Shown here one piece after another: positions 27,533 through 40,330 of a stretch of 64,000 nt of DNA. Position 1 is the first letter of the stretch. Every line of letters begins with the position of its first letter. The position numbers were made by a program, and so were the translations under genes. The notes beneath the pieces were generated by a model. It did not search any database, was not told where the DNA came from, and worked only from the letters and a program-made list of their open reading frames with translations. The stretch spans positions 1 to 64,000 of the forward strand of contig JAXCGZ010003859.1 in the NCBI GenBank assembly GCA_037179515.1, read 5' to 3'. This DNA is from Halocaridina rubra (Eukaryota; Arthropoda; Malacostraca; Decapoda; Atyidae).

Positions 27533-27869
27533 TGTATGTTATTTCTTCAATAAAATTCACTTATTTCATTTGAGACAAGATTATGAGTATAGTCAGAAAC
27601 AATTACATCAGGAATGCAAAAACTAGCAAAGCTCTTTCTTAGTAATTCAATAGCTACAAAACTAGTCACAGTAGGAGCAACATGAACATCTATGAGTTTA
27701 GAGTAAGCATCCATTAAAATAAGAAAAGAAAATTTGGTCTAACTCACAATTTTAAATGTGCACTCTACTCCATGGTTTACCAACATAACGCCATTGCAGT
27801 ATTGGTATTTTAACAATACCGTTATTCATGGTTGCCATAGTCACAAGATTTTATCATATCTTCAATATA
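27533..27869 (-). pseudogene. gypsy-A integrase, catalytic core part
   Basis: Minus-strand frames give a zinc-binding remnant (NNYIEDMIKSCD near 27865), then WSRVHI, LMDAYSKLIDVHVAP with the first catalytic Asp, and a VIVSDYTHNLVSNE stretch replacing the DNGPQF motif. The reading continues beyond gypsy-C into 24724 with the glutamate motif. Frameshifted and mutated. Confidence 0.75.
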
Positions 27870-27894
27870 ATTATTGTTACCGCCACCCTTGGCG

Positions 27895-27895
<1 letters not shown>

Positions 27896-27943
<48 letters not shown>
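27896..27943. repeat. (GA)n microsatellite in BEL-1 5' LTR
   Basis: About 47 bp of GA. The same tract resumes at 28929-28954 on the far side of LINE-C. Confidence 0.95.
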
Positions 27944-27944
<1 letters not shown>

Positions 27945-27947
<3 letters not shown>

Positions 27948-28925
27948 TTTATTTTATTAATTTATTGCGCCAAGGCGTCAGACATTACATGAGTTCATAC
28001 AAATAATGCTTCAAATGGATATAAAATCAAGAATTGAACATGGTTTACAGGGAGGTGTACATATTGATAAAACATTGCTGCATACTAACACACAACTCAC
28101 AGAATGGCAGCACAGAGTACATTATATGCAAAAGTAAAGCTCAGAGAAACGCAGAATGCACAAACAGAATTATATAGCAACATACAGAAAATATATGTAT
28201 AATTCAATATAATTAATGGCCACCAAAGTGAGGAAAACGAGCAAGAATAACATCAAGGTTGTCATCATTAAGTAAAAATGAGCAGATCTGTATTAAGTTC
28301 TGACCTCGTGGTAAAACATCTCTCACTGCGGGGCACTGAAGACAATAGTGGTCAAGAGTGTTAGCATTAGTTCGGTCGCATAATGTACAGGAGGTGTACT
28401 GTGGCATATCTAGAGTCTGGGAGACCTGCCATAAAGGCCGATACCCCATTCTGAGCCGAGCACTAACTACATTGTTTTTCCGCACCATTAACCCGCGTCT
28501 GCGATACTTGTAGCGACTGTGAAGGAAGTGATCATGGTGCTGCATGGACACACTGTTGGCCCTCTCCGTGTCCCTGCGCTGGACCGTCATGGCAAACCCA
28601 GCTGAGTAGATGATGTTACGTAGGCATCGGAGGGAGGGCTCAGCGTCCACAGCATGCCCATCCAGCATACAGGCCGCCTTGGCAAGACGATCCGCTGTGT
28701 CGTTGCCAGTCAGCCCAATGTGGGATGGAGTCCACACAAATGACACAACAAGAGAAGCATCCCGAGCGGCTGCGAGGCGACATAGTATATTTCCCACAGC
28801 ACGGCCACAGATAGGTCTTGGCGAGGATAGGGCTTGTAGGGCCGATTGGGAGTCACAAATTATTACCCCATTCACTCGTCGTCGAACAAGGAGAGTCACG
28901 GCATCCAAGATGGCATTCAGTTCAC
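27945..28925 (-). pseudogene. LINE-C: 5'-truncated non-LTR element carrying only RNase H and C-terminal zinc motif
   Basis: The minus-strand frame 28213-28908 encodes an RNase H domain: ELNAILDAV (Glu), ICDSQSALQAL (Asp) and WTPSHIGLTGNDTADRLAK (His/Asp). A C-terminal CTLCDRTNANTLDHYCLQC motif follows, as in I/Jockey-type LINEs with RNase H. The frame is open for 231 residues. The 3' end is AT-rich (aataaattaataaaataaaa). The element is bracketed by GA repeats on both sides, so it landed inside the GA tract of the BEL LTR. RT and endonuclease are absent. Confidence 0.88.
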
Positions 28926-28964
28926 AGTAGAGAGAGAGAGAGAGAGAGAGAGAGCGACACGTGA

Positions 28965-29263
<299 letters not shown>

Positions 29264-29265
29264 TA

Positions 29266-32200
29266 GTAGGTGGGCCATGCACCAGCCGCCCGTTAAAAGA
29301 CTACGACTGAAAGTATTAGGATGCAACTAGGACTGGTCCAGACAGGTCCAGGTTGAGTCTTCCTTCAGGACAGTTCTCTCCTCAGGCCTACATCTACACT
29401 GAACATTCTGGCGTATTCATTACACATCTCTTGCTATACCATTACATTTGACAAGTCACAACATTCCCCATATCTGTCTCTATTACTTTCTTTTTCCTCA
29501 CATTTGTTATTATTTATGGAAGGTCCACAGCTAATGGCCCCCAGTACCTGGCATAGAGGGGTGGGAAGAACCTCCGGGGATCGTGTTGACTCCACTATTG
29601 GCTTGAGGGCAAACACGCCTGGTGGTAATAATGGCTCTGCCCTTAACCTTGCACCTCCCAATACATCTGCTTCTTTCACTCTTCACTATTCTAACATTCG
29701 TGGGCTGAACTCAAATCTTTCATCTGTGGAACAGCACTTGGGCACTTTCCTCCCTAACTTCCTCCTCCTATCTGAAACCCAGCTGTCTATACATGCTTCC
29801 ACTGACCCATTTCAAATCTCTCACTATAATCTGTATACTTGTTTTCGTTCCAAAGGTGGGGTCTGTGCATACTGCAACACTAACACTCCTACTGAGAAGC
29901 TTATGGACCATGAATCTCCTGGCTTTGATGTTCTCTGGCTAAGAGTCTATCTCTCCACTACCACTATCTTCCTTTGCTTCTGCTACTGTTCTCCAAACTC
30001 CACCAAGTTTGTGTCTTTCTTTGTATATTTATCTTCGTGCCATGAGTCCTGGCTATCTTCTCACCCACATGCCAATGTTCTCTACATTGGAGACTTCAAT
30101 GTACACCACAATGAGTGGCTTCATTCTTCTCAAACTGATGTGGGAGGAAGCGAGGCCCTTGCTTTCTCTATTACTCACGATCTGGAGCAAATTATCAAAC
30201 ATCCTACTCGCGTTCCTGATCATCACGAACATGCTGCAAACATTCTTGACCTATTTTTTACTTCTAACCCTTCAAACTACTCTTATTCTGTGCTTTCCCC
30301 TCTTGGTAAATCTGACCATTCTATGATCTCAGTCTCTTCCATTTTCGTTCCCCCCCCACCAATCCCTCCTACTCAGCACCGCCTTTGGCGCTTCGAGCGT
30401 ACCCAGCATGAAAATTTGCATAACTTTCTCTTTGACTTCCCATGGGATGACTATTGCTTTTGGTCCTGCATCCCTGATCAGGTAGCTCTAAAAGTTGCCG
30501 AGATCATGACCACGGGAATGGAGGTGTACATCCCCTCTTCTACAAAAACTTTCTCTCCCCTAAACCTTGGCTTGACCGTGCCTGCTCCATGGCTATCCAG
30601 GCTAGGAATCAGGCTCACCGATCTTACCTAGCCTCTCCTTCCGATTTAACTCGCTCTGCTTTTATTATAGCTAGGAATTGCTGTACTGCTCAGATTCGAA
30701 GGTCTAAAGCTTCCTTTATAAGAAGGAAAGTTGATGACCTTAACTCCTCTCCCACTGACAAATGCTTCTGGTCTTTAGCCAAAAACCTCTCCAAAAACTT
30801 CAGTTACTCAAGCCTTCCCCCTCTCATTCATTCTGATGGTTCTATAGCTTGCTCTCCCACTGACAAAGCCAATCTCTTTGGCTCTCATTTTTCTACCAAC
30901 TCTTCTATCAACGATTCCAGCGCATATGTTCCTCAGTCTTTACCTCTCTCTAACCCTATGCCCTCCCTTATCCTTTCTTCACGCAAAGTTCATAAGGTTC
31001 TTCGCTTGCTAAAAACGAACAAGGCTCTGGTCCCGATGGTATCCCTGCAAGGTTCCTTAAGGAGTTTGCAGATGAACTGGCTCCCATGCTTTGCCGCCTT
31101 TTTTGCCTCATTCTGTCAACCAGTATCTATCCTTCATCTTGGAAGCATGCTCTAGTTCAACCTGTTCCTAAGAAGGGTGACCGCTCTATTCCTTCTAACT
31201 ACTGACCTATTGCTCTAACCTTCTCTATTGCTAAAGTTTTTGAAACTTTGCTCAATTCTCACTTCTTGAAACGTCTTGAATCCAACTCACTTATCTCCGA
31301 TCACCAGTACAGCTTCCGCAAGGCAAGATCCACTGGTGATCTCCTGTCCTATCTTACTCATGCATGGTCATCTTCTCTAAGGAACTATGGGGAATCCTTC
31401 GCCATTGCCCTTGATATCCCTAAGGCTATTGACAGAGTCTGGCACAAGTGTCTGTTGGCCAAACTCCCTGCCTATGGCTTTACCCCTTCTTTCTGTTCTC
31501 TGATTTCCAGTTTTCTTACTGACCATTCTATATCTGTAGTTGTTGATGGCGTGACATCTAGCCCTTTTTCTGTTACCAGTGGTGTTCCACAGGGCTCTGT
31601 TCTTTCACCTACTCTGTTCCTTCTCTTCATCAATGATCTTCTACAATTCCCATCTTCCTCTCTTGCTCATGCCTTTGCTGATGCTTCTACCCTTCACTTT
31701 TCTTTTGCCATTTCTTCACAACCTTCATCTGTTACTCGTAATCAATCTCGTATAGCTCTTTCTTCTACTCTTAACTCCGATTTGCAGAGAGTATCTGAGT
31801 GGGGCACTCAAAATTTAGTTAAATTCAATACCTCCAAGACACAGCTTTTGGCTCTCTCTTTATCTTCTTCTCCTCCAGATAACCCTATTGTCTTCAAAAC
31901 TAATGAAATTTACCCTCTTAACTCTATCAACATCTTAGGAATCCATATAGCCTTTAACTTTTCTTGGAGGAATCACATAATCCAAATTTCTAAATCTTCA
32001 TCCAAAAAACTAGGGGTTCTATTTTGTTTTCGTCATTAGTTTTACTCTTTGCAGTTACTTAAAATTTACAAAGGTCTTATTCGTCCCTGCTTAGAATACT
32101 GCTCACACATCTGGGGTGCTTCTTCATTTACTTATCTTCTTGATAGGGTTGAATCTAAGGCAGTCAGACTCATTAATGATCCTTCTCTTACTTCTAACCT

Positions 32201-32690
32201 GGATTTTCTCTCTCTTTGCTGTAAGGTATCTTCTCTTTCGCTTTTCTATCGCTACTACTTCCATTGCTGCTCTGATGAGTTGGGGAGTTGCATCCCTCCT
32301 CCACTGCCGAGGCCGCATAACACTCGCCAAGTGGCCTCATCCCACAGGTACTGTGTGGAGATTTGTAGTTCGCGGATTGGTCGGTGCAGCGACTGCTTCT
32401 TCCCATCTACCTCCAGACTCTGGAACTCTCTTCCTCCTTCTGTCTTTCCTAAATCTTATGACCTTTCATCCTTCAAAAAGTAGATCTATCATCATTTCAC
32501 AGCCTAGTCCTCCATATATCTGGGTCCTCTGTACTTTGACTATCTTTTTTCTGTCTGTCATTTTCCTCTGTGTGACATTACCTCAGCTCTGCCTTGTCCT
32601 TAACCTTTTTCTTTTCCTTCGTCTTGGAATTTTATCGTGCCCGGACCTTTATTGATGAGGGCAGTTTCTGCCTGTCCCGGTGTCACACTC
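29266..32690 (+). mobile_element. LINE-A copy 1, near full-length non-LTR retrotransposon
   Basis: 3.4 kb from taggtgggccatgcaccagc to tgtcacactc, inserted inside a TA tract. Its ends match copy 2 (46513-49926). A 240-bp leader is followed directly by the endonuclease; no ORF1 is seen. Motifs are of the CR1/Jockey group. A few stops and frameshifts break the coding region into four frames. Confidence 0.9.
29504..32483 (+). pseudogene. LINE-A1 endonuclease-reverse transcriptase, broken
   Basis: 29504-30631 is an APE-type endonuclease: LHYSNIRGLNSN, LLLSETQLS, VLYIGDFNVHHNEW, and LGKSDHSMISV. 30589-31155 is the linker. 31248-32039 is the RT: SFRKARSTGDLLSYLTHAWS, SGVPQGSVLSPTLFLLFIND, and AFADAST where the catalytic FADD would be (Asp to Ala). 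32049-32483 is the C-terminal domain (YKGLIRPCLEYCSHIWGAS, RLWNSLPPSVF). The loss of the second catalytic Asp and the frameshifts make it inactive. Confidence 0.9.
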
Positions 32691-32832
<142 letters not shown>

Positions 32833-34039
32833 GCAGTGACTGCTTGTTCTAGCCTGTTTAATTGAAGCCATACACTACTATACGCCATGAGAGAGCAGGC
32901 AGAGCGGATTTGAAAGGAGACGTAATATTCAGTGGATTCATTCTGGGCCTCAATTACGTAAGTTATGAGAAGCTAACTGCATCAACCTGTAATAATTAAC
33001 ACGTAGCATAAGATGATAATAGAGAGTAAGGATTATGACAGGAACTAAATACAGTTGTGTAATGTAGACTTGTATAACGCATTCAATGATTAATATTTGT
33101 TGTCTTATGACTTCAGGCAAACCGTATCAATTAAAGACGAGTCTGCAATGTGGCCCTTTCCTTTATCACCAACCATTAAACTTGACTGCCTTAAAGGCGT
33201 CAATAGTTTGCGTAATGCCTAGAGGGAGATGATGAAGACCAGATGTTGAGGAGGTGACCGCTAGGCTACGTCATAGTGAAGAGACTACGGCAACGAAGTA
33301 ATCAGCCTCAATGAGTCAGTGGTGCGTAACCGTGAATGAAACATACTGGAACAAGCATGTGAGTGACAACTTCTGAGAAAGGATCGAGAATAGATGCAGA
33401 AGTCTATTGAAGTGACATACAAAATTTCAACAACAAAATCTCCCATAACATAAATTTTCAGCAGCTAATAGAGAGATGAGTCTCAGCCCAGGTAAGGCAT
33501 ACTATAAGATTTGTGATAAACAGAGGATTGCTTAAGAGCTGGTGTATGGAGGAACAGACGAATACTTTATTGTGTAGCAAGTGTGCTGGTGGCAACAGGA
33601 GTGAACAATTAAGGTGCAAGCATAGTGCTAACAGATTAAGCATTGTTGGGGATGTGCTGAAGGTCTCAGCAGACCTAAGGATTAATTCTTGCAGCAGGAG
33701 GAGTGTGCTAATAAACATATATATTCAAATTATTGCAACGGGGGGAGTTGATGATTAAGGAGCCTATTTAAGTATGTGTAAAGGAGGGAGAGTGAAGGAC
33801 AGGTTGAAGAGCATTAAAAGTATAAGCAACAGCTCATGAAGCCAAGTAATTCCCCGACTTGGGAGTAAAGCACAACAGCAGTAAGGAAATAGTCAGGTTA
33901 TTACGTTATGGTATATTGTAAAGGTTGATGCAGTTAGGGGATATTTATCTTAACAGTAGTATTAAGACAAGTTAATAGTGGCTCAAATTAATGTACTTGC
34001 AGAGTCTGTTCTACATGCTATTGGTTACTAGGCGCATGA

Positions 34040-35440
34040 TGTGTTGGCTACATTGGTATGAACAGAGGAGGTTTTCCCTCCACAACGTGGAAGCGGAGTT
34101 CAGGTGTCCTTCTGCAGTGCTGCAGTGGTAAAAGCGGAAAAAGTTTTCCCTCTGCAATATGGGAAACGGAGTTGAGGTATCCCTCCACGCTGCTACAGTG
34201 ATGTGAATGGAGGAGGTTTTCCTCCGCAACATGGGAGCGGAGTTATGGTGTCCCTCCGCAGTGCTACAGTGGTATGAATGGAGGTTTTCCCTCCGCAACA
34301 TGGGAGCGGAGTTCAGGTGTCCCTTCGCGTACTACAATGGTAAGTAAGCTACAGCAGTAAGAGCTACAGTGGTAAGTAAGCTACAGTGGTAAAAATAGAG
34401 GAGGTTTTCCCTCCGCATCGTGGAAAGCGGAGTTGAGGTATCCCTCCGTGCTGCTACAGTGATATGAACGAAGGAGGTTTTCCCGCCTCAACATGGGAGA
34501 GAAGTTATGGTGTCCCTCAGCAGTGCTACAGTGGCATGAACAGAGGAGGTTTTCCCTCCATAATGTGGGAGCGGAGTTCAGGTGTCCCTCCTCAGTGCCA
34601 CAGTGGTAAGTAAGCTACAGTGGTCAAAACGGAGGAGGCTTCCCCTCTGCAATGTGGGAAGATGAGTTGAGGTATCCCTCCATGCTGCTACAGTTATGTG
34701 AAAGGAGGAGGTTTTCCCTCCACAACGTGGGAGCAGAGTTCAGGTTTCCCTCTGCAGTGCTACAGTGGTAAATAAGCCGGGGGCACAGTGGTAAAAAATG
34801 GAGAAGGTTTTCCCTCCAAAACGTGGGAAGTGGAGATGAGGTATCCCTACGTTCTACTACAAGGATGTGAACGGAAGAGGTTTTCCCTCCACAACATGGG
34901 AGCGGAGTTATGGTGTCCCTCCACAGTGCTACAGTGGTAAGTTAGCTACAGTCCATCCGCAGTGCTACAGTGGTAAGTACAAAGGAGGTTTTCCCTCCAC
35001 AATATGGGAAGTAGAACTGAAGTATCTCTCCGCAGCGCTAAAGTGGTAAGTTAGCTAAAGTGGTATGAACGGAGGAGGTTTTCCCTCCACAACATGGGAA
35101 GCGGAGTTGAGGTATCCCTCCACAGTGCTACAGTGGTAAGTACAGAGGAGGTTTTCCCTCTGCAACATGGGAAGCGGAGTTGAGGTATCCCTTTGGAATG
35201 CTACAGTGGTAAGTTATCTACAGTGGTATGAATGGAGGAGGTTTTCCCTCTGCAACATGGGAAGCGGAGTTGTGGTATCCCTCCGTAGTGCTACATTGGT
35301 AAGTAAGGAGGAGGCTATCCCTCCGCAATGTGGGAAGAAGACTTGAGGTATCCCTTCACAGTGCTTCAGGGGTTGAACGGAGAAGGTTTTTCCATCCTCA
35401 ATGTGGGAAGTGGAGTTGAGGTATCTCTTCGCAGTGCAGG
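34040..35440 (+). repeat. Minisatellite in the BEL-1 leader, about 17 units of 70-115 bp
   Basis: A unit of the type ggaggttttccctccgcaac, atgggaagcggagttgaggt, atccctccgcagtgctacag, tggta recurs from about 34060 to 35390. Spacings of the gttttccc word range from about 69 to 115 bp, as some units carry an extra agtaagctacagtggta. Within each unit ggagg pairs with cctcc and ctccgc with gcggag, so each can fold into small hairpins. No long frame crosses the array. It lies between the 5' LTR and the first gag-like frame. Confidence 0.92.
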
Positions 35441-35605
35441 ACCTGTTGACTAACCAAAGTGGAATTAAAATTACCCTTGTGCATTGGTGAAAACGGAGTT
35501 AAGGTTATCCATCCACAGCATTGGGAAAGAGAGTTGAGGTTATCCCTCCGGAGTGTTGGCTTAGTCCGACTGAGGAAACACGCAGATCGCTTACCCGAAT
35601 AAGAA

Positions 35606-36870
35606 ATGGAGGCAAGCAATAAGGATAAGGAATTGAATATAGAAAAGGGAAGCCCCAGGATGCGGATGACAACTGAAGGCGAGAAGCAAGATTCCAAGAT
35701 AATTACAAGAACAAATATGGAGACACATGTGAATGAACAACACGGAGAACTAAAAGACGAGGCACAGGAGCCGATGAAGAAGCAACCGACAGCAGCAGAG
35801 GCAGCCCTGATGATCAGTGTCTTGGAGTCCATTAAGGAATCCATCAGAGGCATAGTTGAACATATAATGCAGGAGCAGTGGAACAATGACGAGTGGCTGT
35901 GAAGGAAGGAGTGGGTGCACGGAATAGAAGTGGTGGAAGAAGGCCCGATGGGGACAAGGAGCTATACCAACACAAGCAAAAAGAGAAAGGCAGAAGGTGC
36001 AGGGAACCACGAGGGTGAGGATCAAAAGGGCAAGGAAGAGCGAGAGAGAGAGAGAAGCATCGCTCGGATGCAGAAGCCGGAAGAAACGCGATTCCGGTCC
36101 ACTCGTGGATAGTGGAACCCACAGGAGCCGCCCAAATGCGAGCAGGACCAGTGATGAACAGCCAAGGAAATGCTCTTCGGCTCGACGGACTGCAGGTGCA
36201 ACTGATGGAAGTGTGGGAAGGACTGATACGGGAGGCAAGGAATGCTTACGACACTGAAATCAGACTGATCAAGGACGCCAAGGGTCGATTGCCTGTGGAA
36301 ATGTCATGCGAGTTTGGAGTGATGTCACAAATGAAAAAGAATAATACAGGAAGCCCCTGTGGAGCAACAGATCTCATAAGGTACATCGCAGAGCAGATGG
36401 GCAGTATCCATACACGGGATGCGCGGGCAAGACTTGACACCAGTCGTGGGTCTTCAAGGAAAGCCAGAGGCAATCGAGATGGACCAGAGCACAAGAAGGG
36501 GAAGGAAAGGGAGACAGGGTCTGAACTATGCCAATTGTGTCATGATAGACATTCGCCCGGAGCGGAGCGCAGGCTGGGTGGCCTGGGCGCGCAGCGGGAG
36601 CTGGGTGCCGGGCCAGAGCGCCCGTGCCGGGGGCCAGGGGGTATGCGAAAGTGATGCACATGCGACAATCCTGCACATCGACTATGACAGTAGGTCAACG
36701 GGGAGGACTAGTGAACGAGACAACGGAAGGGACCAGCAACCATCAAGCTGAGAAGGAGACATGTGTCGAGAGCAAGAATGAGAAGGCCATGATCAAGAGA
36801 GAAGACAATGGTCAGAACAAAGAGGTGACATGTGGCAGAAGAGAAGCTCAGAGCCACTAACTATGCCAGA
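35606..36870 (+). pseudogene. BEL-1 gag-like region
   Basis: A 98-residue frame (35606-35902, MEASNKDKELNIEKGSPRMR, ending EQWNNDEWL) is followed by overlapping frames to 36654. The last contains CQLCHDRHSPGAERR, a reduced zinc-knuckle-like motif before a GC-rich stretch (36550-36650). Position before the protease makes this gag. It is weakly conserved and broken. Confidence 0.55.
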
Positions 36871-36909
36871 CGGTCCAGGGAATGACATCAGGAGAAGTGG
36901 ACAGTTGCC

Positions 36910-37110
36910 TTGCCTATAGTGGAGGTATACATCAGGACGGGAGACACGAACATCACACAGAAGAGGTGGATCAAAACTCTAACCCTTCTGGACTGCGGGA
37001 GTGACTGTACATTCTGCTCACGCAGCCTGGTAGATAAGACCAGAAACCCCGAAGTTCCAATACAGATAGAAGTTAACACCATCAACCACACACGGCGGTG
37101 GGTCACATGA
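36910..37110 (+). pseudogene. BEL-1 aspartic protease region
   Basis: Contains TLTLLDCGSDCTFCSRSLVD, where LLDSGSD is usual for BEL/Pao. The catalytic Asp is kept and the Ser is replaced by Cys. The frame ends at 37110. Confidence 0.7.
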
Positions 37111-37568
37111 ATGGTGGATCTGTGAATAATAGCAGCAATGGCTAGACGCCCGAAGGATCTGAGGCTCTACAAAGTCATAGTAGCCACCAGTCTGTAAAGG
37201 GGAATAACTGACTTCATCGCCAGAAGGGAAGAGATCTGCTGATGGAAGCACCTGCCTCTTTAGGGGAATCATACGTAAGCAACAAGGAGAACGCCGATGT
37301 GGAAATCCTCATAGGATTTGACCATCCGCGGGCCCTATTCCCGCTCGAGGTCAGGTGGGGAGAGGCAAAGGAGGCTCAGGAGGGAGAGGGGCTGTCGCCT
37401 TTTGACCATTAAGTTTTGAGCCTGTGGGAAAGTCGCGTAAGCAGGAGCGGAAATCACTACGTAATGCCGATCCCATTCAAGCAGTCATTGTCGCCTCAGG
37501 TCAACAATTGGAGATTGGCTCGTCACAGACTGGAATCACTAAAGAACAGGCTCTGTTAGGATAGGGCT

Positions 37569-38930
37569 TTGGGAAACGTCTACAAGGCAGAAATCCAAAT
37601 ACTCTTGATGGCGGGGTATGCGGAACGAGTGCCAGATCAAGACCTCCAACTCAGTGGGCATTGGATCTGGTACCTACCTCATCATCTGGTACTGAACCCC
37701 GGCAAACCAGGGAAGGTGCGTATTGTTTTTTACTGTGCTGTGACTCATCAAGGCATGTCTTTGAACTCACCAGTACTACAAGGGCTAGACTTAAACAATT
37801 AGCTCTTGAGATTCTTCTTCGGTTTTGACAGGGAAGAGTGGCAGTGACGGCAGACATAGAGGCCATGTTTTATCAGGTAAATGAGGTGGAGAACGACAGG
37901 GATGCCTTACGTTTCTCATGGAGGAAGGACGATCGAGACATACTCCCATCAAAGTGTTATTGATGACAGTACACGTGTTTGGGGGGTGTGGAGTTCAGCC
38001 TGTGTGGCTTACGCCCTATGGTGAACGCTTAGTGAGTACGGAAGGTCTTACAATGAGGCGGTGAGGGAAACCTCTAAAAATTTCTATGTATACGACCTTC
38101 TGCATTCCGTGGACAACGCGGACCAGGAAGTGGCCATAGCCACGCAGTTAATGAACCTAATGAGTAGAGGAGGATTTCCCCTTACGAAATGGTCAAGCAA
38201 CATGCCAGACGTGCTGAAAGGGATACAGAAGAAGGAGTTTTGTTAGTGCTGGACGAGGTCTGAAATGCTAACAGCTGCACAACCAGATGGAAGGGCACTG
38301 GGAGTGATATGGGACCAAGCGAAGGACAAGATTGCAGTACAAATAGAGGTCAAAGATGAGCGCTCACTAGACAAAGCATATTAGCAACTTTCAGCACCGA
38401 CTACTACCCTCTCGGGATACTGGCACCATTCGTAGTCTGTGCCAAGTTCATCTTCTAGGAAGAGTGCTGGACTGGTAAGGGATGGGACGAACCAATCAGC
38501 AAGCAAGGTCAACAGGATTGGAAAGAATGGATGCACAATTTACGACAGTTGAGGGGGTTCACAATACCCAGACATTGGCACTGCCAGCTATATGCGCTCC
38601 ATTGACACTGAGGACAGGGTAAGCATATCCTTCGTTCTCAGTAAGACACGTTTTGTGCCTTTGAAGGGAATGAGTATACCTGGGTTGGAGCTATGTGCCA
38701 CCAAGCTAGCCACTGAAGTAACCGCCATCATTGCCAATAAGCTAGAGGTCAAGCTTGACAATGTCATGTATTGGACGGACAGTATGCTCATACTGCAGCA
38801 CATCAGCAATCCTAGCAGGCACTTCAAGACTTACGTCGCTAACAGGGTGGCAGCAATACAGCATCTGGCACCGATCCAACAATGGCATCATGTGCCCTCG
38901 GCACATGACCCAGCAGACGATGTATAGCGG
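37569..38930 (+). pseudogene. BEL-1 reverse transcriptase and RNase H
   Basis: RT starts with LMAGYAERVPDQDLQ, WYLPHHLVLNPGKPGKVRIV and SLNSPVLQGLDL (37569-37802). AVTADIEAMFYQV (about 37850) and NFYVYDLLHSVDNADQE (38079 on) follow; the catalytic YVDD is YVYD. RNase H (38592-38927) has IPGLELCATKLATEV, YWTDSMLILQHISNPSRHF and HHVPSAHDPADDV. These are BEL/Pao signatures. Several stops and frameshifts separate the pieces. No integrase follows before the 3' LTR. Confidence 0.88.
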
Positions 38931-38939
38931 GGCCTTTTG

Positions 38940-39284
38940 AGCCACGCCATGATGGCGAGGAGCAGGTGGACCAATGGGCCGGACTTCCTAGGCTACCCAA
39001 TGAAGCATTGGCCTCCGGAAGACACTCTACTGACAGGAGGCACTGAAGAAATGGAGCTGCGATGACCCTTATCACTAACAGCATTGATAGCTGAGACTCC
39101 ACCATCAGCTTGTCAGCAACTCTGGATTGTTTGTCGGGTACAGGTCAGGACACAGAAGGGGACACTGATGCAAGCACCAATTCATCTCTGCATCTCTGCG
39201 TATTGGAGGGGGTGCACGTTCCAAACACGTAATATGCCCACGTGGGGTTTGATCTCAGCAGCTGCTACTGCTCGATGGGGGGAG
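38940..39284 (+). other. BEL-1 region between RNase H and 3' LTR, with polypurine tract
   Basis: Only a short linker translates weakly (PDFLGYPMKHWPPEDTLLTG); the whole integrase is deleted. The sequence directly before the 3' LTR is gatggggggag (about 39274-39284), a plausible polypurine tract. Confidence 0.6.
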
Positions 39285-39879
<595 letters not shown>

Positions 39880-39889
39880 ATTATTAAAG

Positions 39890-40330
39890 TTAGTATTATG
39901 TATTTAAGCAGATATGTATTTTGTCAAAGATATTCTCCATTTAAAATTACCGCTTTCTACTAGCAAATGAATAACATTCTTAAGTACAAAGGGTATGACT
40001 TGAAAGAATCCTATATAGGATGTAATTCCTTTATATTTGATTCTGTATAAAGTACTTATGGTTTTAATCCCTCTAAGTAGATTTTCATTTGGTCTTGTAA
40101 CACCATTAGTCGTATGTTTATGTAACATATTATTAAAATCTCTTCTACGTAATAAACTCTGTTGAGGAAGGAGTGTTTCATATACCTCCTATTAATCCCA
40201 AGTCATCTGTGACGAAAATGGGATATGTGTTATAATTGTAACATTCATAAATAAAGTGGCCTACACTCGGCAACATAAAAGATATCTACAAGATTATTAT
40301 CATTCTTGCAGGTAAGGAATACATTAATTA
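39890..40330. other. Unidentified 440-bp insert in gypsy-A integrase
   Basis: On the minus strand the integrase zinc finger reads to MQSVWWP near 40335, and the next recognisable piece (NNYIEDMIKSCD) needs sequence at 39885 and then 27869. The AT-rich block between shows no known protein, though it contains tgttacaattataacac near 40220. Probably another small insertion (MITE or solo LTR). Confidence 0.45.

Noticed and set aside
27896..27943. Possible CRISPR-like or satellite array
   Set aside because: Simple dinucleotide repeat with no spacers; no cas-like genes anywhere.
34011..35049. Repetitive peptides over the minisatellite on both strands
   Set aside because: Short, broken at each length variant, and explained by the tandem DNA repeat.
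35398..36676. Several Leu/Ser/Cys-rich minus frames of 80-160 codons
   Set aside because: Antisense shadows of the BEL-1 gag-like region.
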